Assembly: GCF_019749255.1 (NCBI RefSeq)
Contig: NZ_JACWFH010000033.1
Span: 1-64,000 of the forward strand
DNA: 64,000 nucleotides
DNA from: Mesobacillus maritimus
Lineage (GTDB): Bacteria > Bacillota > Bacilli > Bacillales > Cytobacillaceae
Reading direction: 5' to 3'
A program made the translations under genes and the position numbers. The notes under the pieces were generated by a model, which worked only from the letters and a program-made list of their open reading frames with translations, had not been told where the DNA came from and did no database searches. This document shows, one piece after another, positions 55,767-64,000 of the stretch. The stretch's first letter is position 1, and every line of letters begins with the position of its first letter.

Positions 55767-55784
55767 TAATCGAGAAAGACAAAC

Positions 55785-55843
55785 AAGGGGCGGTTCTCCT
55801 GAATTCATACATGTATGGATGCAGAAGAACCGCCCCTTTGCTT
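55785..55843 (+). terminator. terminator of the kdgR-hxl operon
   Basis: A 13-bp perfect stem AAGGGGCGGTTCT with AGAACCGCCCCTT and a longer loop, ending in TTTG. Confidence 0.85.
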
Positions 55844-55859
55844 AAGAAAAAGGCGACTT

Positions 55860-55885
55860 CCAATTTCTGGATGGTGCCTGTCACC
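55860..55885. repeat. second repeat family, inverted copy
   Basis: CCAATTTCTGGATGGTGCCT followed by GTCACC, the reverse complement of the copies at 55061 and 55102. These copies bracket hxlA. Confidence 0.8.
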
Positions 55886-55908
55886 TTTGTTTTTGTCACC
55901 TTTGTTTT

Positions 55909-56154
55909 CTATTGAACCACTCGAATATAAAAATAAATATCCTGACCGTCTTTTTCTGGTTCGGTGATGAGCTCATAGCCGTGCTTGACTGCTTCTTCGG
56001 GAACGCTTTGGAAGGATTGTGGGCAGTCGGCAATGACTTGTAAGACTTCACCAATTTTCATTGATTTTAGCGCATCCAGCGCATAAATGACGGGATACGG
56101 TCAAGGCTCACCACGGATATCTAATGTGTAATCAATCTCAAGTTCTTGTAACAT
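55909..56154 (-). CDS. YedF/TusA-family protein with in-frame TGA at the catalytic Cys (possible selenocysteine)
   Basis: An 82-codon frame whose start is eight bases from AAGGAGG at the end of yedE. It reads QELEIDYTLDIRGEP, then TGA (56101-56103), then PYPVIYALDALKSM, VIADCPQSFQSVPEEAVKHG and YELITEPEKDGQDIYFYIRV to a TAG. The TGA sits exactly where the CPxP cysteine of YedF/TusA proteins belongs, and reading frame and family similarity continue intact past it. A hairpin with a UGGAU loop (56064-56088) follows, its loop 23-27 bases after the TGA. It may be a selenoprotein or a Cys-to-stop mutant. The yedE and DsrE-like neighbours are of types linked to selenium metabolism. Confidence 0.8.
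56064..56088 (-). promoter_or_regulatory. bacterial SECIS-like hairpin
   Basis: On the minus strand ATTTATGCGC, loop TGGAT and GCGCTAAAAT pair as a 4-bp GC apical stem, a 2x2 mismatch and a 4-bp lower stem. The loop has the GG expected by SelB-type SECIS elements, and its distance from the TGA is in the usual 16-37 base range. It lies inside the coding region, as bacterial SECIS elements do. Confidence 0.6.
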
Positions 56155-56157
56155 AGC

Positions 56158-57381
56158 TTAAACCTCCTTGGTTGTGAGTTTTGGAGTTTCTGATTTTGTG
56201 ATTCCTTTTCCATAACGGAAGCGTTTTTCCCACCAGCTGGAGAACAGAAACCAAAGTGCCAACATCGCTAACGTTCCAATGAGTGCTCCGGTTGGCCCAT
56301 ATACCTCGATTAAATTCACCGCTGGCCAGTCTTTTGCTAATGCATTGAATATGCCAAGATGATCCCAACCGTAGGCAAGCAGAGTAGCGCCAACAATATT
56401 ACCTGCACCAACAACCCAGAACAACACTTGGCCTTCCATCGCACGGTACATCATTCCAGTTTCACAGCCTCCGGCAAGAACAATGCCAAATCCGAATAAC
56501 AATCCACCAATCACGGTGCTTGGAGCTGCAATTTTAATGATTTGGGCCGCACCAGTTTGAATATAAATAAACGTAATAACCACACTGACCATCATTCCAA
56601 CCGCGATTGCCTTAGACATAACCGCCCGGCCACTAATCCACATATCGCGGAACGCAGAGGTAAAGCAAATCTGTCCTCGTTCAATCAGAATCCCAAATAG
56701 AGCCCCTGCAATGGCCCCAATCGCAAGTAAGTTCTGACCAACGGCAAAGAAAAACACAATCAATGCTGCGTAAAGGCAAGCTAAAATCAACCCAAGAATT
56801 GGCTGGATCTTGCTCTTTTTTGCTTTTCGTTTTAAGGCAACCTTCCCAGCCCCTTTTTGAAGGTTCGGTTTTCCCAGCCACCACTTGGTATTGACGACCT
56901 TCACCCCAAAGTAGGTGCCAATCGCGGTCATCAACATAAACACCCAAGCGTGGAAAGAGAATTGCGGAACACCGGTAAAAAAGGCTGCGAGATTACACCC
57001 GAGGGCAAGTCGTGCACCAAAACCAGCAATGATGCCACCAATAAACCCCTGCACTAGGCGACGCTTTTGATTGGGAATCCGAATTTTAAAGCTATTGCTA
57101 AGCAAAATCATGATTAAAGCTCCAACGAGCATTCCAATCACAATCCAGCCATCAGATCGACCAATTGGAGTTCCTTCTAGCCCGACGAGGTTAAAATAAG
57201 CCCACTGGGACACATCGATTCCAAACCACTGTAGAATATGCCCCCCGAATCTAGTGAACTCTCCGGTTACCGCCCAAACGGTACTCGTTAGGCTAAAATA
57301 CAACGCACTAACAAGCCCTGCAAGGCTAATCGCTATGTAGGGGTTCCAATACTCCTTAAATATTTTGTTATACAAACTCAT
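56158..57381 (-). CDS. YeeE/YedE-family membrane transporter
   Basis: A 407-residue protein with about ten membrane segments. Conserved cysteines lie in GARLALGCNLAAFFTGVPQ, RGQICFTSAFRDM and AGGCETGMMYRAMEGQV, the Cys relay of YeeE/YedE thiosulfate or selenium transporters. It lies four bases upstream of the yedF gene, whose ribosome binding site is inside its end. The pair probably imports a sulfur or selenium species and hands it to YedF. Confidence 0.92.
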   Translation of the reverse strand: MSLYNKIFKEYWNPYIAISLAGLVSALYFSLTSTVWAVTGEFTRFGGHILQWFGIDVSQWAYFNLVGLEGTPIGRSDGWIVIGMLVGALIMILLSNSFKIRIPNQKRRLVQGFIGGIIAGFGARLALGCNLAAFFTGVPQFSFHAWVFMLMTAIGTYFGVKVVNTKWWLGKPNLQKGAGKVALKRKAKKSKIQPILGLILACLYAALIVFFFAVGQNLLAIGAIAGALFGILIERGQICFTSAFRDMWISGRAVMSKAIAVGMMVSVVITFIYIQTGAAQIIKIAAPSTVIGGLLFGFGIVLAGGCETGMMYRAMEGQVLFWVVGAGNIVGATLLAYGWDHLGIFNALAKDWPAVNLIEVYGPTGALIGTLAMLALWFLFSSWWEKRFRYGKGITKSETPKLTTKEV

Positions 57382-57457
57382 GGTTGAGTTTTCACTCCTT
57401 TCTCATATTGGGACTAAATGCCCGATTCCGTGTCCCGGTGTGTAAGCATGATAGTAG

Positions 57458-57483
57458 GGAAATGGACCAGTTACCTTGTCCCG
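57458..57483. repeat. decayed dispersed palindrome
   Basis: GGAAATGGACCAGTTACC and a terminal TTGTCCC keep the outline of the family between yedE and the DsrE gene. Confidence 0.5.
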
Positions 57484-57492
57484 AACGAACAC

Positions 57493-57831
57493 TTACGATA
57501 ATGTAAGAACTTCATATTGTGAAGCCAACTCAATAAAGTGTGCCATGCCACTGATTTTTCCAGCGATGAGTTGGTTTTCAACTTCATAATGCTCAACACA
57601 GGTTTTACAAGCGAGAACATCCACGCCCTTTGCCTCAAGATCTCTCAGTTGGAGCGATACTAGCGAGCGTTCTGTTAAGGTAAACACCCCACTGTTCATG
57701 CAAAATACAGCAACAGGCAGATCTTCCTTTTGTTTTAGGATGGTAAAAAAGGTCTCTAACACACCCTCCCCTAAATCTTTGTCTCCTCTTCCAAGCTGGT
57801 CGGAAGCTAGTAAAATGACTTTGTTTTTCAA
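57493..57831 (-). CDS. DsrE-family protein, YedF C-terminal-like
   Basis: About 112 residues if started at the TTG 57831, which is spaced from AGGTGA; the upstream ATG at 57852 has no site. KVILLASDQLGRGDKDLGEG and VFCMNSGVFTLTE, then DLEAKGVDVLACKTCVEHY, match the C-terminal half of the selenium-linked fusion YedF (TusA plus DsrE). Here the two halves are separate genes on either side of yedE. It probably relays a persulfide or selenide. Confidence 0.87.
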   Translation of the reverse strand: MKNKVILLASDQLGRGDKDLGEGVLETFFTILKQKEDLPVAVFCMNSGVFTLTERSLVSLQLRDLEAKGVDVLACKTCVEHYEVENQLIAGKISGMAHFIELASQYEVLTLS

Positions 57832-58080
57832 TGTTTTCACCTCAGATTTCATATTCTATTTTCTATAATAGGAACTATCCGTTTTCCGTGGCTTGCTAAA
57901 GTAGCCTCATTTAAAAACGCAAAACAACTCTCTAATTATAAGAAACAACCATTTGATATATAAATTCAAATAATCAATAATCCCTCTAGTAACTAATCGG
58001 TTTTCTCGATAGGAAACATGGGGACGTGGATGTAAATGATGTGTTCACCTTCGAATGGAGAAACGAGTATTGAGTTTAGA

Positions 58081-58196
58081 AGAGGACATTAAAGAATACG
58101 GAATGACTAGTAAAAAAGTTAGAAAATTCCCCTGAAACTGCGGCACATAACCAGAAATCATCATCGCTGCCAGTCCCATCATCAGGGTGGAAAAGT
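58081..58196 (+). pseudogene. hxlA-derived remnant
   Basis: ATTAAAGAATACGGAATG (58088) equals part of hxlA near 55264, and AGAAATCATCATCGCTGCCA (58153) matches hxlA near 55691 with one or two changes. The about 380 bases between these points in hxlA are missing here. It is a decayed partial copy of hxlA about 2.4 kb downstream of the intact gene. Confidence 0.75.
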
Positions 58197-58231
58197 AGAC
58201 AAGCGTATAAAGATAAAGAACATATTTTGAG

Positions 58232-58259
58232 AACCGTCCCTTTCTACCTGGGGACGGTT
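58232..58259. terminator. intergenic hairpin
   Basis: AACCGTCCC pairs with GGGACGGTT, a perfect 9-bp stem. The T tract is weak on both strands, so termination is uncertain. Confidence 0.5.
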
Positions 58260-58284
58260 GTATTAGCCATGGCCTACTTGCTTC

Positions 58285-58608
58285 TCAGTCAGGATTCAGC
58301 ATATAGCACGTTCCGTCAGCGGCAAAATATAAGTATTTTCCGTTCTTTTGATTGAAATCCACATTCTTTTTGTCATAGATTAATTTTGGCCCCTTTGTGA
58401 ATTGATGGACAACCTCTTGAGATGGGTCCAATATCACTTCTTCTGTATTTAAAGTTGTCACAAATCCTTTTGGGTTGCGGTGCCTTTCAGGTTTTAATTC
58501 CGTCATCCAGTCGCCTTTGAGAAGGATCGTATCAGCTGTCATTTTTTTCTTCCGGCTTTGAATTGCCCATACTTCTCTGCAGTTACAACGGTGTATTTTC
58601 CATTTCAT
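58285..58608 (-). CDS. hypothetical protein
   Basis: A longer frame starts at 58809, but its first 67 residues look non-coding. The ATG at 58608 follows AGGGATTGG and gives 107 residues (MKWKIHRCNCREVWAIQ, then SQEVVHQFTKGPKLIYDKKN and YFAADGTCYML). A small mixed alpha/beta protein is possible. I do not recognise the family. Confidence 0.6.
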   Translation of the reverse strand: MKWKIHRCNCREVWAIQSRKKKMTADTILLKGDWMTELKPERHRNPKGFVTTLNTEEVILDPSQEVVHQFTKGPKLIYDKKNVDFNQKNGKYLYFAADGTCYMLNPD

Positions 58609-58852
58609 CCAATCCCTACTTTCCCTAAAATTTAAAAGGAAAAAAGTGCATAATACACCATATTCATAAAGGAGTATGATTATTTGGAGAACATGAACAT
58701 TCTTGTCGAGGTTATGAATAGCGAAGTGATATAGAATAACATCGGGTGGTGGACTCAATGTGGTTTTAAAGTCTAAAAGAGTCTTTATCTCCGTTCCCAA
58801 GCAGACCAATTAATAACTTCGAATAGGGTGAAAACATTCTGCTGTTACTCCT
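58609..58852. other. intergenic, nothing recognised
   Basis: Upstream region of the hypothetical gene. No clear promoter or RNA structure was identified. Confidence 0.45.
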
Positions 58853-58879
58853 GGGACAGTAAACCTGTCCCCGTGTCCC
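58853..58879. repeat. dispersed palindrome, inverted copy
   Basis: An intact inverted-type copy (GGGACAGTAAACCTGTCCCC plus GTGTCCC) upstream of glpP. No forward partner was seen. Confidence 0.85.
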
Positions 58880-58956
58880 GCCCCGGTCAATGAACCCATG
58901 TTCCGGAAAAGGTTTGTGTTAAGATGGTTATAAACTTTTTAGCATGGAGGTTACTC

Positions 58957-59496
58957 ATGATTGAACAGAAAATATTGCCTGCTTCTTCAAATATGAAGGA
59001 GTTTGAGCAGTTTTTACAGAGTAATTATGAACTTGGGGTCTTTTTAGATTTGCATATTGCTCAGTTAAAAAACGTGAATAGCATGGCTAAAGCGGCAGGG
59101 AAAAAAATGATCTATCATGTTGATTTGATTCAAGGAATCAAAAACGATGAATATGCAACGGAATACATCTGTCAAGAGTACAAGCCATATGGTTTGATTT
59201 CAACGAAGGCAGGGGTGATTAAAAAGGCAAAGCAAAAAGGGGTACTCGCTGTGCAAAGAATTTTCTTACTTGACAGCCATGCCTTGGAAAAAAGTTTAAA
59301 GCTTCTAGAAAAGACGAAGCCTGACTATATTGAGGTTCTTCCAGGTGCGATGCCATGGATGATTGAGGAAGTAAAGGAGAGGGTAGGAATTCCGATTTTT
59401 GCTGGAGGATTCATTCGAACGAGGGAAGAAGTTGAAAATGCCTTGAAGGCTGGAGCCACGGCGATTACAACGTCTAAAACGGACTTATGGACATAA
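58957..59496 (+). CDS. glycerol-3-phosphate-responsive antiterminator GlpP
   Basis: About 179 residues from the ATG at 58957, which follows ATGGAGGT; an upstream in-frame ATG lacks a site. [33 protein letters not shown] and [21 protein letters not shown] are typical of GlpP, a small TIM-barrel-like RNA-binding antiterminator. With glycerol 3-phosphate bound, it prevents termination in the glpF and glpD leaders that follow. Confidence 0.93.
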   Translation: MIEQKILPASSNMKEFEQFLQSNYELGVFLDLHIAQLKNVNSMAKAAGKKMIYHVDLIQGIKNDEYATEYICQEYKPYGLISTKAGVIKKAKQKGVLAVQRIFLLDSHALEKSLKLLEKTKPDYIEVLPGAMPWMIEEVKERVGIPIFAGGFIRTREEVENALKAGATAITTSKTDLWT

Positions 59497-59550
59497 AGCC
59501 TACAAAAAGAAAAAAGCCAGTTTTTTAATATATTTATAGTAAAAACAATG

Positions 59551-59579
59551 TTGACACCGTTTTCATTTGTGTATATACT
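59551..59579 (+). promoter_or_regulatory. glpFK promoter with cre
   Basis: TTGACA (59551-59556), 17 bases and TATACT (59574-59579). TGACACCGTTTTCA (59552-59565) fits the cre consensus TGWNANCGNTNWCA exactly and covers the -35, as at the B. subtilis glpFK promoter. Confidence 0.85.
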
Positions 59580-59606
59580 AGCCTTACAAGTTAATAATTA
59601 TGTGAC

Positions 59607-59670
59607 GGAGATAAGGAGATTCACACGGAGCCCATTTTATAGGGAGGGTTCTGTTGTGATCTCCTTTTTT
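59607..59670 (+). promoter_or_regulatory. GlpP-controlled leader terminator before glpF
   Basis: GGAGATAAGGAGA (59607-59619) recurs as GGAGATTAGGAGA in the glpD leader and is the likely GlpP-sensing element. It overlaps the left arm of a terminator, AAGGAGATTCACA (59613-59625) with TGTGATCTCCTT (59655-59666), followed by T residues. Confidence 0.82.
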
Positions 59671-59711
59671 ATTGTCAAAAAATTGATCCATCTAGAAAGG
59701 GAGAGGAAAAA

Positions 59712-60533
59712 ATGACGCCATTTGTTGGAGAAATCATTGGTACGATGATTCTAATCGTATTTGGTGCCGGAATTGGAGCAGGTTCTTCCTTAGCGAAGTC
59801 CTACTCCAATAATGCCGGTTGGATTGTCATTACGATTGCGTGGGGACTAGCTGTTACAATGGGAGTGTTTGCTGTAGGATCCGTTAGTGGGGCTCACCTA
59901 AACCCAGCCGTAACCGTAGCATTGGCATTGAATGGAGATTTTGCTTGGGCGGAGGTTCCGGGCTACATCATTGCCCAAATCATCGGAGCCATCATCGGCT
60001 CGGCTATCGTCTATTTGCACTATCTACCACACTGGAAGGAAACAACAGATCCAGCTACAAAATTAGGGGTTTTTGCCACAGGGCCAGCAATCCCACATAC
60101 CTTTTCAAATTTAGTAAGTGAAATAATTGGTACTTTCTTTCTTGTACTTGGTTTATTATATATCGGAGCCAACCAATTTACAGAAGGGCTAAATCCACTT
60201 GCAGTGGGGCTACTCATTGTTGTCATCGGTATGTCTTTAGGAGGGACAACAGGTTATGCCATCAATCCAGCCCGCGACCTCGGTCCGCGTATTGCTCACT
60301 TTTTCTTGCCGATTCCTGGGAAAGGGAGTTCCAATTGGGGCTATTCCTGGATTCCAGTAGTTGGTCCGCTATTGGGCGGTAGCTTAGGAGCAGTTTTCTA
60401 TCAAGCAGCATTTTTAGGGAAGATTACAAGTTTACTATGGGCCGTTCTAGCCATTCATCTTGTGGTCTTAGCGATTGCCTATTCAGCTAGTAAAAAGCAG
60501 ACAACTACTATGGGTAAAACAAAGGCTGCTTAA
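59712..60533 (+). CDS. glycerol uptake facilitator (aquaglyceroporin)
   Basis: A 273-residue channel of the MIP family with six membrane helices. The two NPA pore motifs are in SGAHLNPAVTVAL (about residue 63) and GYAINPARDLGPR (about 184). It lets glycerol into the cell for the kinase encoded next. Confidence 0.95.
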   Translation: MTPFVGEIIGTMILIVFGAGIGAGSSLAKSYSNNAGWIVITIAWGLAVTMGVFAVGSVSGAHLNPAVTVALALNGDFAWAEVPGYIIAQIIGAIIGSAIVYLHYLPHWKETTDPATKLGVFATGPAIPHTFSNLVSEIIGTFFLVLGLLYIGANQFTEGLNPLAVGLLIVVIGMSLGGTTGYAINPARDLGPRIAHFFLPIPGKGSSNWGYSWIPVVGPLLGGSLGAVFYQAAFLGKITSLLWAVLAIHLVVLAIAYSASKKQTTTMGKTKAA

Positions 60534-62054
<1,521 letters not shown>

Positions 62055-62184
62055 AAGCGAAAAAAATGTACTTTGGTACGAAATCCCTGGAACGGATCTA
62101 GCAAGTTTGTCATAGACTAGTAAATAAATCACTGTACTTAATAGCTTATTCAGTGTTACAATATCGATAAGTTAATATCTGGTT

Positions 62185-62250
62185 GGAGATTAGGAGAGAC
62201 CGCAGAAACATTGCCGTAGTAGGGTAATGTCTTTTGCGGTCTCTTTTTTT
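62185..62250 (+). promoter_or_regulatory. GlpP-controlled leader terminator before glpD
   Basis: GGAGATTAGGAGA (62185-62197) matches the element in the glpF leader. The terminator arms AGAGACCGCA (62195-62204) and TGCGGTCTCT (62235-62244) are perfectly complementary and followed by T residues. A TACAAT -10 box lies at 62157-62162. Confidence 0.82.
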
Positions 62251-62301
62251 ATTCCCTTAAGGCCTGTTAGGAACATAAAATGAGAAATGGGGGATTTCAA
62301 A

Positions 62302-63990
62302 ATGAACTTTTCAAATGTAAATCGCAGTGAAATTGTAAATAAATTAAAAAGCGTTAAGTATGATGTGTTAGTAATCGGTGGGGGAATTACCGGTGCTGGA
62401 ATTGCTCTTGATGCCTCAACAAGGGGAATGAACACGGCCCTAGTTGAAATGCAGGATTTTGCTGCCGGCACATCCAGCCGATCAACGAAACTTGTTCACG
62501 GCGGTCTCCGTTACTTGAAACAATTTGAAGTGAAAATGGTGGCAGAGGTCGGAAAGGAAAGAGCCATTGTGTATGAGAATGGACCTCACGTGACAACACC
62601 AGAATGGATGTTGCTACCCCTTCACCAAGGAGGAACCTTTGGGAAGTTCTCAACTTCCATTGGTTTAAGAGTGTATGATTTTTTAGCAGGAGTAAAGAAA
62701 TCAGAACGGCGCTCGATGTTAAGCGTTGAGGATACGTTGGCGAAGGAACCCCTCGTGAAAAAGAATGGATTAAAGGGCGGGGGCTATTATGTTGAGTACC
62801 GTACTGACGATGCAAGGCTAACGATTGAGGTCATGAAGGCAGCGGTCGAAAATGGGGCAACTGCTTGCAATTATACAAAAGTAACCGAGCTCCTTTATGA
62901 AAATGAAAAAGTGGCTGGGGTCTTAGTGGAAGATCAGCTAACTGGTGAAAAGTTTGAAATTCGGGCAACGAAAATCGTCAATGCTGCGGGGCCATGGGTC
63001 GACCAAATTCGTGAGATGGATCAATCCAAAAAGGGAAAAGTGCTCCAACTTTCAAAAGGCGTACACTTGGTCATTGACCAGAAACGTTTCCCGTTAAAAC
63101 AAGCGGTTTATTTTGATACACCGGACGGCCGGATGGTGTTTGCGATTCCTAGAGACGGCAAGGCGTATGTTGGAACGACGGATACTTTTTATAAAGAAGA
63201 TGCAGTCAATCCAAGGATGACCACACAAGACCGTACCTATATTATCAACGCAATAAATTATATGTTCCCTGATGTGAAAATCAGTGAAAAAGACGTTGAG
63301 TCTAGTTGGGCTGGCGTTCGTCCCCTTATTTATGAAGAAGGGAAAAGTGCTTCGGAAATTTCAAGAAAAGATGAAATCTGGGAAGCTCCATCAGGCTTAA
63401 TCACCATTGCTGGTGGAAAATTAACAGGCTATCGGAAAATGGCAGAAATGATTGTTGATTTATTAGCAGCAAAGTTTCAATCTGAACAATCACGCGAATT
63501 TCCAGCGGGCAAGACGAAGCATCTTCCTATCTCTGGGGGAAATGTTGGTGGTTCTGCTCAATTTGAAACCTATGTTACCAAACACATTCTGAAGGGAACA
63601 GAATTGGGCCTTAAGCGGGAAGAAGCAGAATATTTAGCGAGAACATACGGTTCAAACATTTCAACCGTTTACCAACTACTTGAAAAGCACAAAAACGATG
63701 CGGCTCAGTATAAAATGCCTTTATCGTTATTTGCGAAGTTAATCTATGCCATTGATCAAGAGATGGTAGCAACACCAATTGACTTCTTTCATCGCCGTAC
63801 CGGGGCCATTTTATTTGATATCCAGTCGGTAGAAAAATGGAAAACAGAAGTCATCCACTACATGAACAGCCAATTCAACTGGACCAATCAAGAAAAGAAA
63901 AAACACAGTGCTGCATTAGAAGTAGCCTTATTGGAATGCACTACACCAATTGATCAAAATCCAGACTACCCACAGGCTGCTTCAAACTAA
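62302..63990 (+). CDS. aerobic glycerol-3-phosphate dehydrogenase
   Basis: About 562 residues from the ATG at 62302, which is spaced from GGGGGA; the ATG at 62287 overlaps that site. [19 protein letters not shown] is the FAD-binding motif, and [15 protein letters not shown] and [12 protein letters not shown] follow. It oxidises glycerol 3-phosphate to dihydroxyacetone phosphate at the membrane and passes electrons to quinone. The gene ends ten bases before the window edge. Confidence 0.96.
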   Translation: MNFSNVNRSEIVNKLKSVKYDVLVIGGGITGAGIALDASTRGMNTALVEMQDFAAGTSSRSTKLVHGGLRYLKQFEVKMVAEVGKERAIVYENGPHVTTPEWMLLPLHQGGTFGKFSTSIGLRVYDFLAGVKKSERRSMLSVEDTLAKEPLVKKNGLKGGGYYVEYRTDDARLTIEVMKAAVENGATACNYTKVTELLYENEKVAGVLVEDQLTGEKFEIRATKIVNAAGPWVDQIREMDQSKKGKVLQLSKGVHLVIDQKRFPLKQAVYFDTPDGRMVFAIPRDGKAYVGTTDTFYKEDAVNPRMTTQDRTYIINAINYMFPDVKISEKDVESSWAGVRPLIYEEGKSASEISRKDEIWEAPSGLITIAGGKLTGYRKMAEMIVDLLAAKFQSEQSREFPAGKTKHLPISGGNVGGSAQFETYVTKHILKGTELGLKREEAEYLARTYGSNISTVYQLLEKHKNDAAQYKMPLSLFAKLIYAIDQEMVATPIDFFHRRTGAILFDIQSVEKWKTEVIHYMNSQFNWTNQEKKKHSAALEVALLECTTPIDQNPDYPQAASN

Positions 63991-64000
63991 AGCGAACAGG

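Noticed and set aside
56101-56103. Reading the TGA in yedF as the true stop of a 19-residue peptide
   Set aside because: Similarity to YedF continues in the same frame for another 62 codons to a normal stop, so a short peptide is not the natural gene product.
58609-58809. 67-residue N-terminal extension of the hypothetical gene at 58285
   Set aside because: Composition is unlike the rest and no start signal precedes it.

Overview
The window looks like chromosomal DNA of a low-to-moderate GC Gram-positive bacterium of the Bacillaceae (Bacillus, Neobacillus or Mesobacillus type). The signs are strong AGGAGG-type ribosome binding sites, TTG and GTG starts, sigma-A promoters with cre-like boxes, a sigma-B promoter, Pho boxes, GlpP antitermination leaders, SPase II lipoprotein signals, and close matches to Bacillus families (KdgR, TcyABC, BdhA, DltE-like, YflT-like). 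No rRNA, tRNA, CRISPR array or intact prophage was seen.

Layout. 1-560: six-copy 52-bp tandem repeat, then a frameshifted GH43 arabinanase-type lipoprotein gene. 1.7-8.6 kb: galactoside operon (GH2 glycosidase, galK, galE, galT, galM) behind a promoter with a cre-like palindrome. 8.8-11.9 kb: tatC, tatA, a tiny CxxH/CxxC gene and Tat-exported phosphatase phoX behind a four-repeat Pho box. 12.5-23.7 kb: beta-glucoside region (GntR regulator, Gfo/Idh oxidoreductase, GH4 and GH1 glycosidases, an ABC importer without its ATPase, LacI regulator, ROK kinase). 23.8-25.3 kb: graveyard of IS3, M28 peptidase and murQ fragments. 25.4-32.5 kb: IclR regulator, Fe-alcohol dehydrogenase, YjhG-type dehydratase, GntP permease and YjhH-type aldolase, a probable D-xylonate route. 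32.9-42 kb: secreted esterase, RAYT transposase, sigma factor, sigma-B stress gene, HAD phosphatase, TOTE-type primase-helicase, EamA transporter and a small membrane protein. 42.3-46.7 kb: cystine ABC transporter, bdhA and an SDR. 46.9-55.8 kb: DUF3298-like protein, TIM-barrel isomerase, and a KdgR-controlled operon hxlB, TRAP transporter, rpiA, PfkB kinase, hxlA. 55.9-57.9 kb: selenium/sulfur genes yedF, yedE and a DsrE-like protein. 58.9-64 kb: glpP, glpF, glpK, glpD.

The theme is carbon uptake and breakdown, with each module feeding central metabolism under its own local regulator and probably CcpA. Three things stand out. First, the YedF gene has an in-frame TGA exactly at its catalytic Cys codon, followed by a bacterial-SECIS-like hairpin, so it may encode a selenoprotein. 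Second, inverted pairs of about 27-bp GGGACA...TGTCCC palindromes are scattered between genes and also bracket a RAYT transposase, which resembles the REP/BIME system of proteobacteria. Third, hxlA/hxlB and rpiA sit in a KdgR-type TRAP operon where a KDPG aldolase would be expected, which suggests an unassigned sugar-acid pathway.

All family assignments are from reading motifs by eye. No database search was run.
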